From: Ephydatia muelleri
Taxonomy: Eukaryota > Porifera > Demospongiae > Spongillida > Spongillidae
Assembly: GCA_013339895.1 (NCBI GenBank)
Contig: JABACO010000007.1
Coordinates: forward strand, 6,498,953-6,562,952
Direction: 5' to 3'
DNA: 64,000 bases
The translations under genes and the position numbers were made by a program. Positions 37,481-49,499 of the stretch are shown here, in pieces (position 1 is the first letter of the stretch; the number at the start of each line of letters is the position of its first letter). Under the pieces are notes generated by a model. That model made no database searches, had not been told where the DNA came from, and worked only from the letters and a program-made list of their open reading frames with translations.

Positions 37481-37640
37481 GGATTGAGAGGGACACCAGC
37501 GGGACAAAGCAGTGCTCCGTCACAACTACTTGTATAACTTCAGGACAGTCCGGTATATCTGCATTGACACAAATAACAGTACCAGAGGATGACCCCGATG
37601 CCTGCAATGCTATAATCAATAACATTAGGAAGGAAAATCT
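37481..37640 (+). pseudogene. exon 2 fragment of peptide B2
   Basis: This segment repeats B2 exon 2 almost base for base, from the acceptor CTGCAG through DDPDACNAIINNI. It has no signal-peptide exon and no cysteine tail. It sits at a breakpoint: the left flank is the repeated POLE-intron-like block, and the right flank jumps to sequence equivalent to 34272 onward, past the B2 stop. Confidence 0.85.
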
Positions 37641-38800
37641 AGCTATTGCTACGGGATAGCGTGGGATGTAAGAGTAATGTACATTGTTGTATTACATGCA
37701 GGAGGTTTAATGAACCAAGAATTGTGCACGTACTGTGTATAATATGCCAAAATGACAAGAAAATCCGGTGGTTGTCTGTAAGGTACAGACACGTCACACC
37801 ATTACACTGTACGTAGCACAGGGTTAGGAGGTGACATACACTGTATGTTTGTACCTGTGTGCATGCACCAGTAGCCCACACGGACACTGCACATGCTATC
37901 AAACGCACAAATGCAAGTATAGCTTGTTTTTGAAACAGGAAGAGTATGACAGCACTATACTCCTGTACTTGTCCAGCATTAGTAAAACGTGTACATTCAC
38001 ATGCACGTGTACATTTGTGTTCACACACACACACACACACACACCACACTCCACACACTCCACACAAACCACACATACACCACACACCACACAAACCACG
38101 CACACACAGCATGTAAGTACAAAGTGCATATGCCATGTAGCACACAAAACACAGGGCCAATCCATATCATTTCAACCTATAGTTGGAAGAGAATTTTGCT
38201 AATGGTCTACGAAATATGTCTCAAAATAGACACTTTTGCCGAGTCCTCACTTTTTTCTCACTGGGCATTTCTGGCATCAAATCGATGCTTTTTTTTTTAC
38301 AACCAATGATATTTTGTTTTTTTGAAGGAGGCTAAAGTGTTCAAAATCGTGTTTAAAGCACAGTTTGCAAAGTTGAGGTCACTTGCAGAGTGAACTCAAC
38401 CTTTTTATTGTGCATAGTTGTAGACAACCATGGTTTAAATGTTTTATTAAAATTAAAAAGTTCGAGGATCTGGGAACCACAAGCAATTAAAGCAGAAGAC
38501 ATAAATTAGAAGTACCTGGTGTTTATATAGGTCACAAGAGGTATCACTGTGACTATCTAAACTGTGGCTTGTGGCATAGATGTTTGTATTCTATCTTCGA
38601 GTTTTACCTGCAGCAGTGGTTGCAGTACACCCATCTCTCTCAATCCAAAGCAGAGATCTAGTGCGCTGCAATTGTACGTAAGCACAAACCTCAAGTCACT
38701 TTTATAGACACCCAAGCACCAGCAGCCTTTTTCAGGCTCATGCGACATGCTAATAAACGCAAGTGACATTTAAACAAACTCATGTGACGAGTTAATAATG
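37640..38800. repeat. Segmental duplication unit (paired with 34272-35400)
   Basis: Same content as 34272-35400. Its left edge joins the truncated B2 exon 2 fragment. Confidence 0.85.
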
Positions 38801-39110
38801 ATGTTGCACGCTAATTAACTCGAGTAACAAGTTGATAAACTCATGTGACACGTTAATAAGGTGTGCAGTACCGTGAACACAGATTAAACCACCATACAAT
38901 GACAATTAATACGAAGACCAATCACAACCCTGTCACTGCCAAGGTCTCCATGTATTTACACATATATTCTATTATGGTACACATTCCCAGGGTACACATA
39001 AAATACATTATCCATGTCTTTCAACAATGAAGTTTATAACAGTGGTGGTAATTTATAGCACCGGATACACAAACTCTGTACCACCACCGTACACCTACAA
39101 CACGAGCCTT
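38755..39110. repeat. Dispersed block 1, further copy
   Basis: The same sequence as 37175-37478, here followed by TTTTGATCAACTGG as at 55567. Confidence 0.9.
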
Positions 39111-39540
39111 TTGATCAACTGGAAAAAAAAAAAAGAATAGAAGCCTCTTACACACAGCCCATTGGGACATCTGTTGACACAAATATCAAATGCTAGTGTG
39201 TACTGCCGAACACAACATTGGCTAAACTATGTCACCTCATAGCCAATCCCCTGTGGCTATACACAACAGTAACATCCATTGTCAATACACATCAAGCCAA
39301 TCAGAAGCCCACACCATCGTTTCATTATAATTTGTCTTGTTGAGAGCTGCAGAAACTGACCACAGAGTTTTGACCAGGATTACACCCCGGTCCCTAGGTT
39401 AATTTTTACACTCCCACAAAAATAGACACAAGGCAATAAAAAAAATGGTTATGAATATTGTCCTTACCTCAAAATAATACAATTTAAATGTTCCCAATAG
39501 CACGAGCATGTGATTGCAGTACACTTGCCTTTGTATGGAT

Positions 39541-39842
39541 GCAGAGGTGTGGGGACATGGGTGCATGGGTTGTGGGAACATGGGTGCATGGGGTGTGGGG
39601 ACATGGATGTATGGGGTGTGGGGACATGGGTGCATGGGGTGTGGGGACATGGGTGCATGGGATGTGGGGACATGGGTGCATGGGGTGTGGGGACATGGAT
39701 GCATGGGGTGTGGGGACATGGGTGCATGGGGTGTGGGGACATGGGTGCATGGGGTGTGGGGACATGGGTGCATGGGGTGTGGGGACATGGATGCATGAGG
39801 TGTGGGGACATGGGTGCATGGGGTGTGGGGACATGGGTGCAT
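39541..39842. repeat. 24-bp minisatellite
   Basis: About thirteen copies of a 24-bp unit with GGGTGCATGGGGTGTGGGGA. Open frames on both strands are artefacts of the repeat length. Confidence 0.95.
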
Positions 39843-39967
39843 GTAATTTCTCGTTTAATATTCGTACCGGGCATCAACAGCTAATTGTCAAGCACAAATA
39901 GGACTGTCTTCAAACCTCACCTCACATTCACCATCATGGGTAATGGCTTCAGTACATACACACACCA

Positions 39968-41129
39968 CAGGGGTGGATCCAGGATTTCGGGAAGGGGGGG
40001 GGAGGGGGGGTCTAAAAATCATATTCACAATGGGGGGATGGTACGAGAGGGCGTGCCCTTCTCATAGGGGGTCTGGTCCATGCTTTTTTACTTTATTTAC
40101 ACGTAGCATGAAAATGAATGTACTTTTGACAGTGATACTGTTCTAAAATGACTTAAGATTGATGGCATCAAGTATAAACTTTGGGCGCGCTATTCTGAAA
40201 AAGGATTAATTAATAAAAGCCTGCGTGGATAACGATGAGAAAACTCTTCAACCACCGCATCTGGATTCAGATCTACATCTCTATGAATCAGCATCAATGC
40301 CAAACCGTTTAATCTGTCCGTTACCCATAGTGCTTTGAAGTGATGTCTTCAGGAGTTTTAGCATGCTCATTGCCCTTTCACACTCACAACTAGTTACTGG
40401 CAGAGTAACCGATATGACAAGGATTACATAAATGTTTGGAAAGTAATCTTGTCAACAAAACTTAGAGCCATTGTAGGCGTTCGCCATAAATCCAGCTCAG
40501 TATGTAATGCCTTAGCTGATGAAAGTTCGTCCTAATAGAGCTGTAAAATCTTTTTGAAATGACTTGGATTAAGCTGAACAGAGGAACTGACCAATTCAGA
40601 AGGCAGAATTTGTGCTAACTCTCCAACAGTGCCTGCTGCTGCTTCTCCAAAACAATTGTCAAGCTCAGTAATTAAATGGTCCAGCATTGGAATAGTTAAT
40701 GTTTGTCGGTAATACTGGCTAGCATTAACTACAGGTGTATTTGACCGATGGAGTTGGTAGCTTGCAATTCGAGGACAAGACTCTTCAATTCCAACACTGT
40801 GAGCCACTGCAACTGCATCTGAACGCCATTGTGTGCACCCGAAGCCTCACCGTGACCAACAGCTGATCTAAATGACATACAAATACACATGTGTATCAAG
40901 CGTTGAATATTACATGGTTGGCAGACAGAATTTTAGTTAACTTAGATCTACCTGTTTCCTGAGAAAAGGATCTGAGATCCATTGCATTGATGCGCTTACA
41001 TCCTGTAGTACAGCTCGCACCTTTGATCGCTTCATTTCGCAACTGATTTAATTAACCACGCATGTACTTAATTATTCATTAATTGGGGTCTTTAGACCCC
41101 CTCCCCCCCCCCCCCTGAATCCGCCCCTG
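39968..41129 (-). mobile_element. hAT-like transposon with decayed transposase
   Basis: The ends are CAGGGGTGGATCCAGG and CTGAATCCGCCCCTG, each beside a G or C run. On the minus strand three coding pieces resemble the C-terminal half of hAT transposases: SYQLHRSNTPVVNASQYYRQ and IPMLDHLITELDNCFGEA (40532-40850), SSAKALHTELDLW (about 40450-40530), and LPVTSCECERAMSMLKLLKT then RLNGLALMLIHRD (about 40230-40410). Stops and shifts separate them, and the N-terminal part is missing. The LPVTSCECER motif is characteristic of the hAT dimerisation region. It sits inside a copy of the POLE-intron-like block. Confidence 0.85.
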
Positions 41130-41189
41130 GACTTACAAATTCAAATGTAATCATAATAGAAAAAGAAAGATGTATGCAATTGAGTTCCA

Positions 41190-41405
41190 TTAGCAACGGA
41201 AGGTGACTATTTGGTATCATCCTTACACGACACACACGTGCATGTGTGTGGCAAATACAGCAGCACACAGAGACCTGTATTGTCAGCAAAGTTACACTGT
41301 ACATGTAAATGCATCAAGTGTGCAATACATAATACAGGACATTGCTGGGTTTTTCACTCAAACCCACACTCCACGTATGTACTGCACTTGCATATACATA
41401 TTCTG

Positions 41406-41459
<54 letters not shown>

Positions 41460-41820
41460 AATACACACCCAGTACACAATTGCACGAGCACATGATAAAT
41501 ATACACATATGTACAGTGGACATGTACACACGCAACGCATTCACACCTACACACACCACATACATGTATGGGGTGTACAGGTGTATGGGGTGTACTGGTG
41601 TATAGGGTGTACAGGTGTATGGCCTATGGGGTGTACAGGTGTTGGGGTGTACAGGTGTATGGGGTGTACAGGTGTTGTGGTGTACAGGTGTATGGGGTGT
41701 ACAGGTGTTGGGGTGTACAGGTGTATGGGGTGTATTGAATGGATGAGTGGAGCCAGTTGTAACGAACAAATGGATGGGTGTAACATAATGTAGAGACACG
41801 TGACTAAACAGCCTAACTAG
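41190..41820. repeat. POLE intron 3/2-like block without exon 3
   Basis: GAAGGTGACTATTTGGTATC, a (CA)n run (41410-41458), and GTGTACAGGTGTATGGGGTG units (41570-41735) correspond to sequence on both sides of POLE exon 3. Exon 3 itself is absent. Similarity ends at CACGTGACTAAACAGC, right where POLE exon 2 would begin. Confidence 0.7.
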
Positions 41821-41825
41821 TCTCG

Positions 41826-41826
<1 letters not shown>

Positions 41827-41866
<40 letters not shown>

Positions 41867-41922
41867 TGTGTGTATGTGTGTGTGTGTATGTGTGTGTGTG
41901 TATGTGTGTGTGTGTGTGTGAT
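41827..41922. repeat. (GT)n microsatellite
   Basis: A GT run with regular GTAT interruptions. Confidence 0.95.
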
Positions 41923-41981
41923 GATTTTCGTATTGCCACAACATTTTGCCTCCTTTATTGACTGTGTTGTGCGTGCGTACC

Positions 41982-42038
41982 TAGTCTTGTACCCAGACCC
42001 ATGTACATAAGAGAGATGACATATAGGTCTGGGTAAGA
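41982..42038. mobile_element. Short palindromic element, relative of 26656-26735
   Basis: TAGTCTTGTACCCAGACCC and GGTCTGGGTAAGA face each other over 57 bp. Confidence 0.6.
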
Positions 42039-42039
42039 A

Positions 42040-43200
42040 ATGACTTTGAATATGAATCATTCATTTTGGTGTGAAAAATGTAAATGTGGTGTAGCTTGTC
42101 TAAACATACCTGAACAATCTAATATTTACGAATAGGCACGAATAAACATTTCCAAATGGCATTGTTGACATAGCTGCAAGCTGCTGTATGTGTACAATGT
42201 TATGAAGGGACTCCTTTTTTAATTTGACACTTCTATTACATACTGGGTGCTCACAGATGAAGGCAACAGTGATTATAACTCGGGTTGAAATTATTTTACA
42301 TACATTACAGTAGACACGCAAATGCTATTGATTCAATTACACTTAGTTAGTTGTAACTGGTTAAAATTACATCATTATGTGATGGTGAATTATTATGTCA
42401 AAGTCCTTTAAAATAATTGTGTTTTCAAGTTTGATTTTTTAAATCAATCATGCTTGATACATATATTACACTAACATAGTTCACATAATTAAATTTCAAT
42501 ATTATTATCTTATTACATGCATACACAGATTGACAATGATAAAAACACAAAACAAAAATCACTAGCTACCCACAATACCAGACCAATTTGACCTGGCAAG
42601 GGTTGCCAGGGCAATTTTGTCTCATTAGGACTAATTAAGCTCAGTTTAATTTGTTGCTTTTGAATATTAAAATAATTGCGCATCAAATTAAATAATTTTT
42701 CAAACTTGAATGTGTCGTTTATAAATCCAATTAAAGGTCATACATCATTATGTCACATTAATTAATTAGAAAGTACTTTAATTTATCTATTAAAGGTAAT
42801 CAGATTTTAACAACATTGTTAGTAACTTCCATCCTGTTTATCTATTAATAATCCTATTAATAATTAAATCACACATATGATTATTTATCCATTATTATAC
42901 AAACATGAAAAAAAAGATAAAACAAAACTGAAACTAGAACCCAGATCATTCTGGGTCAACCTCCCGATATTATGTGAAAAATCATTGGCTTTATTTGCAA
43001 GCACCCAGCATCATGGTTGATGTAACCTCTTGTAAGCTTGCAGAGTATAGGTAGATGAATACAATTACATGCTGTATATGCGTACTCAACTTCAATGTGA
43101 CACCATACCTGTATAGTTCAAAGCTAATTTACAATGCACTGCAATTACGCTTGATCAGCATTTTGAATTTCACTATAACTGCACAATATGTGATATTTAC
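42040..43200. other. AT-rich intergenic stretch
   Basis: Strongly AT-rich, with many ATTAATT words and no ORF of note. I see no gene or named element. Confidence 0.6.
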
Positions 43201-43228
43201 AATTACAATTAAGCTGGATGCTATTGCC

Positions 43229-43401
43229 TCAGCATCCTCTGCAAGGCTGGATTGCTTGGATAATGCACCCGATCTCGGTGGCTGGAAGCTGATTTCGGAG
43301 GTTGTTTATCGCTGCAGGGAAGCTAGGCCATAGCAACAAGATGCGGCACAAAGAAGTGCTATGAATAGTCGCAGTTGCAGAGCAGTCCTCATGGCAGCCA
43401 T
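43229..43401 (-). pseudogene. peptide A4, internally deleted copy on the minus strand
   Basis: It starts with a signal peptide (MAAMRTALQLRLFIALLCAA, then SCCYG) and jumps directly to the last part of an A-type domain (NNLRNQLPATEIGC, ending PCRGC and TGA at 43231-43229). The two halves are in different frames, and the first four cysteine positions are deleted. A TATATAAAA box lies upstream at 43446-43454. Confidence 0.75.
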
Positions 43402-43445
43402 AGGGTTGTAAAACTGGAGGTATCTAAAAACTGTTGTTTGAGCCA

Positions 43446-43454
43446 TTTTATATA
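43446..43454 (-). promoter_or_regulatory. TATA box of pseudogene A4
   Basis: TATATAAAA on the minus strand, about 45 nt upstream of the ATG. Confidence 0.6.
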
Positions 43455-43519
43455 CGTGCATGTGTCCAACACTACTACATCCGGTCCCAGAATTATATGT
43501 TTATGCCAGTAAGAGCACA

Positions 43520-43720
43520 TTGGTCAGGATGGGTGTGACTTAACTCTTCCGCGGGTGAAGACAATTATTGCCGAACACGTTTCCCAGTTGAAGGAAAACT
43601 TTTGCAAACAACTTTTCAAATGTACAAAAGTGTTAACTGTTTAGATAAACAGAGTGGCTTTAGTATAGAACCTGCTGCGCAATATTGCTCTGTTGCCTGT
43701 GAAAGAGTTAGCCACATGCC
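43520..43720. repeat. Dispersed repeat (also at 50400-50610 and, inverted, 51805-52010)
   Basis: Shared words are TGTTAACTGTTTAGATAAAC, CAATATTGCTCTGTTGC and GGAAAAC. The inverted pair at 50.4 and 51.8 kb brackets pseudogene B3. Confidence 0.75.
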
Positions 43721-44523
43721 AGACAACACTGAGAGTATGTATCGGGTGTGGGGGGGATTGGGTCTTCTTGATAAATTAAAGAGCGTGCTTGGCTTCTCAG
43801 CTGGCGTCTGGCCCAGGGTCCACATTGGGGTGGGAAGGGTGGTGGTAAATTAGTTCGGCATAGCCTGATCTTAGCGTGCCTTAAGGTCGGGTACCAAACT
43901 GGCAACTCAGTCAATACATTGTGGCTTATTATATAATGCAATCGGCACCATGAATAAAGCAGACAGGGTAATAGCCCAAGAATCTGAACCTGCGTCAGCA
44001 GGTTCAATATAGGATTGATTGAGGAATGATGAAAGTCATTAAAAATTTTAAATCGCGTCGGGAGGGACAACGGAGAAACGGATCACTTATCTCGTTGCAG
44101 CAATCGAACGACAACACCAAGATCTACGTTTTCATGCTAGTTTCATGTCATTAAACTATGCGCTTCCCGACAAACAAAAAACCTGCTTCTCGTGCCCATT
44201 CCAAAAAAAATTGTTCATAGTCGTCGTCGTCGTCGTCGTCGTCTTCTTCCTTAGGAAGGTATAACTCGAGCTACGAACGGTTTTAAAGAACGACAATAGT
44301 ACCAATCTCTTCAGAATTTACCGGCACGGTGCCCCTTAAGGTCATATAGATGCATATCACATCTACCCAAAGTAGCAAGCACAATATAGGAATTAATTTT
44401 AAATAATGATGTATTTAATAATGTTATACAGTATAAATGCTCCAACCTGCACTAAATTTATTTGGTGTTCCTATCGCAGTTTAGTCATTACTTACTTTTG
44501 TTAGTGAAGTTGTTTTTTAAAAA

Positions 44524-44963
44524 ATGCCTTCGCGTAATCGAAAGAAGAGATGTAAGCAACGAGCGGAATACCTCCAAAAACGAGAAGATATTTTATCACA
44601 AGAGAACAAGGCTAAAGCCCGAGAGCGCTACAAGGCCGACCCTGAAAAGACACCTACAAGGCCGACCCAGAAAAGAAGAAGGCCTCTGTACGCGACACCT
44701 ACAAGGCCGACCCTGAAAAGAAGAAGGCCTCTGTACGCGACACCTACAACGCAAATGCTGTATCTAAGCGTGCTGCTAAAAGGCAGCGATATCAAGAGGG
44801 CGTCGAGGAGAACCGTGCTGCTAAAAGGCAGCGATATCAAGAGGGCGTCGAGGAGAACCGTGCTGCTAATAGGCGGATATACAGGGGCAATTTCAGCTAC
44901 CATTAAGGCAGCTAGAAGGAGTCGGTATTGGAAGGGTCGTAGAACTACCACTACCACCCAAAG
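44524..44963 (+). pseudogene. Exon 1 of lysine-rich repeat protein, copy X
   Basis: It begins MPSRNRKKRCKQRAEYLQKR. It then has units like YKADPEKKKASVRD and RAAKRQRYQEGVEEN that occur in tandem, and ends RRTTTTTQ at a GTATGT donor. A deletion after the first KADPEK and another shift near 44890 break the frame. Proteins of this look are common in sponge and cnidarian gene sets and often lie in mobile elements. They are highly charged and probably coiled or nucleic-acid binding. Function is unknown. Confidence 0.65.
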
Positions 44964-45580
44964 GTATGTTATAAATAGCATGCTGTATGTAGCATTTAAA
45001 GTCTAAGGGCTGCTTTCTTACGTGCTAATGCAAGTTGCTCATGGCTTCCTGTCATGCACACATTAACACATTTCTTGTACGCTTGCATGCATATTATCAG
45101 ATGTACAGTAAGGCTTCCCAGTTCCCTGGTAAAGGCAATGTTTGTACAAAAGGTTATTTGTGCATGCATCTGTGTCTGTTACATTGTACATTAGTTATCT
45201 GATGTTGAAAGAAAGGACTACACACGTGTGTATAGTACAAGTCAGTCATGCGCATCCACCCCTTGCTGCAGCACTGCACCTGCATGCACCTCAGGTCATG
45301 TGATTGGATGAAATTCTACCAATAGAATTTTAGCACACCTACACACACACACACTCCACCCCTCCCCCTCAGTATGTGATGGCATGCATGAAAAAGCGAC
45401 CAATCAGTGAATGGACGGATGAAATTAGACCAATAGAATTATAGCACAGCTAGAAAACATGGCTGTGCATGTATACCAGTATAAACCAACGACCCGTAAA
45501 ACAGCACATTTCTCTCTTGAAAAAAATTCAAAGGTAAATACTAAGTTTTTTACAAGTTGTTTCAATACTCTGTCACGTAG

Positions 45581-46013
45581 ATGGCTGAAGAAGTCGGGAA
45601 AGAATTTTTTGATGACTCTGAAGGAGAGGAGGTCGAGGAAGCACATACATCCTCCTTCATCACAACTTCTGCCCCCGCCAGCGCTAGCCTCACCACCAGC
45701 AGCAGCGCTGCCCCGCCAGCGCTAGCCCTACCACCAGCAGCAGCGCTGCCCCCGCCAACGCTAGCCCCACCACCAGCAGCAGCGCTGCCCCCGCCAGCGC
45801 TAGCCCCACCACCAGCAGCAGCGCTGCCCCCGCCAACGCTAGCCCCACCACCACCAGCAGCGCTGCCCCCGCCAGCGCTAGCCCCACCACCAGCAGCAGT
45901 GCTGCCCCCCGCCAACGCTAGCCCCACCATCAGCAGCAGCGCTGCCCCCGCCAGCGCTAGCCCCACCGCTGCCCCCACCAGCGCTAGCCCCACCACCATG
46001 GCCAGCAGCAGCG

Positions 46014-46079
<66 letters not shown>

Positions 46080-46226
46080 AGAGCTAGTCCCACCACCACC
46101 AGCAGCGCCCCTCCCACCGCCAGTACCAGTTCTGCCCCCGCCACCCGCATGGCCATACCCAAGACGGGGGGGGAGAAGAGGAAGAGGAGGGAGAAGAGGC
46201 CGAGGAGGCGGCAAAATAATTAATTA
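45581..46226 (+). pseudogene. Exon 2 of the same gene: Ser/Ala/Pro-rich tail with poly-C tract
   Basis: After an AG acceptor the frame MAEEVGKEFFDDSEGEEVEE runs into low-complexity Ser/Thr/Ala/Pro repeats built from a 36-bp-like unit (GCTAGCCCCACCACCAGCAG). At 46018-46079 it contains about 60 consecutive C, so any reading frame beyond is unreliable. A lysine/arginine-rich end follows, near 46160-46220. Confidence 0.5.
46018..46079. repeat. Poly-C tract of about 60 bases
   Basis: A single uninterrupted homopolymer within the Pro/Ala-coding repeat. The exact length is unlikely to be reliable. Confidence 0.9.
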
Positions 46227-46299
46227 TATTAAAACAATTATACGTACTATATAAATAAACATTTTTAATCATAAACACACCTATATGTACTTAAAGTCT

Positions 46300-48051
46300 T
46301 TACGAAAGTGAAGACGACCTAGCCAGTAATGCCCTAGCGTTGGCCCTGACCAGGCCAATACTTAGTCTTCCATAAAGCCCCGACACCGCAGAAGACTTGG
46401 GACAGCCTGTTCGAGTGGCAATCCGCGTGGCGAGTCTGTCAAGACATCTACCAGCTTCTTCTCCCCAACAACCATACGTCTCCACTGATAAGGGGATACA
46501 GACCCAGCCCAGACGACTGCATTTTTCGTCGTTGGCGACATGCTTGCGAACTTCAGCAGCCGACGCAGCAGACCCAGCCATCACACTCGCTTCATTCAAA
46601 GTAGAAGGATTTAGCGCTGATGTGATGGTGAAATCCAATGCGGCAGGTTTGCCAAACTCCCAATTAGGCAGCAAGATGTCTGCGGGGCGTGTGCGGCTTC
46701 CCTCAACATCCAAGCCACTACCTGCCTCTATTTGACCTGCAATACAGGCCAGCTTACACGATTCCCAGAAGGCGTCACGCAGAGAATTGTGCCTGAAGAT
46801 TGAGTCGCCTCCACTTTTACAAGTAAGAGCATGGTGACCCAGGGGGTCTAGGGCGTGTGATGGACAGAATGAACAACTGGAGCCGTTTTGAGAGGTGTCT
46901 AATCCGAGCCACCATTTTAGAGCCATCTGAAATTCAGGAGGATCGAGGTGTAAGTTCTTGTGGGGAGTTGGCATAACTGAAAGCCAAGCTGAGGCATGGG
47001 GAGAGGACACCGAGAGGAGCCGGGCACAGTTAGCCGGTGAAGAAGTATGGTCAAAGATAATCTTGAACTGGTGGTCTTCGATCATGGATGACAGTTGCCT
47101 TTGGTGGGGAGGAGCATCGATTATGTCCTGTAAACCAATACCCTCCATCCCCTCAACGGCGCCATTAAACTCAATAAGGGACTGCTCCAAGTGGTGGTTC
47201 TCTCCAAAAGCAATACCAAAATGACCCATGGAAGCAATGAAACAAGCACTTGAATGGAGTCTGAGACTGCGAAGACCCAGGCCTCCCCTACTAGGACTCA
47301 ACTGAGCTTGCATCCAAGCAACATCGGAGACGTCTACGCTTGTGCACTCTGTAAAACATCGACGGATGTCCCGGTCAAAAATGCCTAGCCCTTCAGCAAC
47401 CAAGGATGGTGGTGTAGATCTTGCCAAATGGACCATTTTACAGAAGCTACCACAGAAGCGAAGCAACAGATAAGCAACCTGTGGGTCTTTGGATCCAACT
47501 TGCTGCAGCCTTGAGAGCAGAACATTTGCCTTGGCGCGCTGATTTGCAACAAATTTAGCACAAAACAAGATATCACCGATGGGAGCTCCCAGTACCTCCA
47601 TGTTAGGTGTATTGGACCGCTTCATACCCGGTGGGAAGGAATTCATGTTTCCCTTGGAAAAAACCTCGCATTTAGAAACATTGAGGAAAAGGCCTAATTG
47701 AGGACCCAGCTCACTAAGTATGGTGATCACCCTGGCGACAGCCTTCTCTGAACCTGCTACAGCCCCATCATCCATATACCATTTGTGGTACAAAAGGTGT
47801 GATTGACACTTCATCGGTAGCTATAGTGCCTACCAGTTTCTGTAAGACTAGGCAAAAGAATAAAGGCCCCAGAGGATCCCCTTGTTGGACACCCGTTTCA
47901 GATGATAGGGTTCCCATAGAGTAAAAAAGTTTGGGATGCTGTCCGTAGCACCATGATGCCCACGGCATTAGCTCGGGAAAGTGCAAGAGGCATTCATCAA
48001 GTAATCCCTGGCGTGAGACCATGTTGAATGCATTCTGGAAATCGTACCATT
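46300..48051 (-). mobile_element. Reverse-transcriptase retroelement, 5' truncated copy
   Basis: Reading leftward: NAFNMVSRQGLLDECLLHFP (end of RT motif A), GVQQGDPLGPLFF (motif B), then after a frameshift near 47800 YMDDGAVAGS (motif C, catalytic DD). A 504-codon open frame follows to 46300. Its C-terminus has CSFCPSHALDPLGHHALTC, a CCHC-like zinc knuckle, then TRPADILLPNW and ALDFTIT, which look like a restriction-like nuclease. That combination suggests a non-LTR retrotransposon, but I cannot fix the clade. Everything upstream of 48051 is missing, as expected for 5' truncation. Confidence 0.8.
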
Positions 48052-48151
48052 TTTAATTAATTGTGTGTTCGTTAATTTATTACTTTTCATTATTAAAGTC
48101 GTATTGTAAAAACAAAGCGTTTATAAGTCTCGGAGAAAAAAAAACTTTTGA

Positions 48152-48452
48152 AACAAGTAAATAAAAACATTCTCTAACGAGACAGTTGGTGGGCATATAG
48201 GATTGACAATGTTGGTGTAAAAAGCACGGAAACAAGTGTGACAGAAATGTTACTGGAAAATTGAAATAGGCCTATATTTAGCCCATTTTCTCAGGCGTGC
48301 GCTGCCTAAATGTGACTGGGCTAAATATAGGCCTATTTCAATTTTCCAGTACCATTTCTGTCACACTTGTTTCCGTGCTTTTTACACCAACATTGTCAAT
48401 CCTATATGCCCACCAACTTTCTCGTTAGAGAATGTTTTTATTCACTTGTTAT
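48152..48452. mobile_element. 300-bp fold-back MITE, copy 1
   Basis: The arms of about 130 bp begin AACAAGTAAATAAAAACATT and end in its complement. They contain GTGTAAAAAGCACGGAAACA and AAATTGAAATAGGCCTATAT. A second copy lies at 58160-58458. No ORF. Confidence 0.9.
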
Positions 48453-48506
48453 TATCAGTTAGCTTAGTTAAAATGCAACAGTCATTTCTAGATTTCACTT
48501 CCTCTT

Positions 48507-48715
48507 TCATAAGATGGAGGACACACATGGAGACACAACCACAACGAGGGAATAGCCCCGCTCTTTTTTTGGATCTTTATCTAATGCCATTGCATGGTAA
48601 GAGCTTTTTCCATAATTCGTGGGAGAACAGCAAAGTATGTGCCTGCCTTCAACTAGAGCCACAGCTACTTCGAGTTGTTGAGGCTTCAAAGAATTGTAGC
48701 CTAGCTCTATAGCCG
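48507..48715 (-). pseudogene. RecQ-like helicase fragment
   Basis: A 68-codon open stretch includes LKPQQLEVAVALVEGRHILC, the Walker A-like PTNYGKSS and SLVVVVSPCVSSIL. This is the order seen at the N-terminus of RecQ-family ATPase domains (Q, GKS, then VVSPL). It has a stop before the DEAH box and no downstream continuation, so it is a scrap of a RecQ-like gene. Confidence 0.6.
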
Positions 48716-48779
48716 CCTAGTCTCGTACCAGACCCAACGTTTAGCAGCTGCGGATGGATTACATCACCGCTACGCTTTA

Positions 48780-49300
48780 ATATGTAAAAATGAATTTTAA
48801 AAAGCACCAGAGACCCCTGCCTGGAAAAATTGAAAATCGCCATTTAATAGAGTTACTTGACAAGGCCTCTTTGCCTGACAAAGCACGTCTGTTATCTATT
48901 TCTTCACCACAGGCAGCTAGCTATTTCTTCCTTCAGGCCATCTTGACCCAGCTGAGTTTCAGACTGCTGTAAAGTGGTGGTTGGGCTTTGCTGTTACTGA
49001 TAATTCCCTTTATTTACCCTTTCTGTCCATCCCATGCTTTGGACCCTTTAGGCCACCACGCCTTAACATGCAAGCACAGGGGAGATGTAGTCTCACCTCA
49101 CAATAGACTCATGCAGGGATGTCCTCTTATTGAATCTTGCTGACGGGTCCTTCTGTTGAAGCAGGAAGTGGTCTGGGGCATGAAAGACATCAAACGCCCT
49201 ACAAGCAGATCCCTCATTGGGATTCGGGCAAACCAGCAGCCTTTGATCTGACAGTCACATCTACACTAAATTCAAGTATATTAGTGGAAGCGAGTGTATA
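48780..49300 (+). pseudogene. Decayed retroelement C-terminus
   Basis: LIELLDKASLPDKARLLSIS, VKWWLGF, ALDPLGHHALTCKH and the nucleotide equivalent of KPAAFDLTVTS occur in order on the plus strand but in several frames. They correspond to the tail of the elements at 46300 and 52124. A TAGTCTCGTACC end of the MITE family sits just upstream. Confidence 0.75.
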
Positions 49301-49499
49301 GATCTGCAGCTCTAGCAGCCTAATTGATGACCAATTTCTGGACGAATGTCATTAGATGGCTAGCGGCAAACATTTATAAGGTTTGCTACGAACACTAACA
49401 GTTTCTACAATTCCAGAGTATTTTTGCTGATGCATGTGCGAATGTGCTAATGTTGCTGATGTGAGAGCCGCTACTGTATGTGAATCTATATTTTTGTGC

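Larger units (their letters stand above)
43979..46225 (+). mobile_element. Element with lysine-rich repeat gene, copy X
   Basis: An inverted, diverged copy lies at 58590-61140. It starts with the hairpin GAACCTGCGTCAGCAGGTTC and GGAGGGACAACGGAGAAACG, followed by a gene on the plus strand. Copy Y starts the same way, so the shared unit behaves as a transposable element. Its class is not clear to me. Confidence 0.65.

Noticed and set aside
39399..39901. Frames reading HPCPHTP or CMGCGDMGAW over more than 100 codons (also at 55808-56376)
   Set aside because: The 24-bp minisatellite keeps all frames open on both strands.
45562..46278. Minus-strand Gly/Ala-rich frames opposite the Ser/Pro-rich exon
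   Set aside because: Shadow of the GC-rich repeat and poly-C run. The plus-strand frame joins a splice acceptor and an upstream exon.
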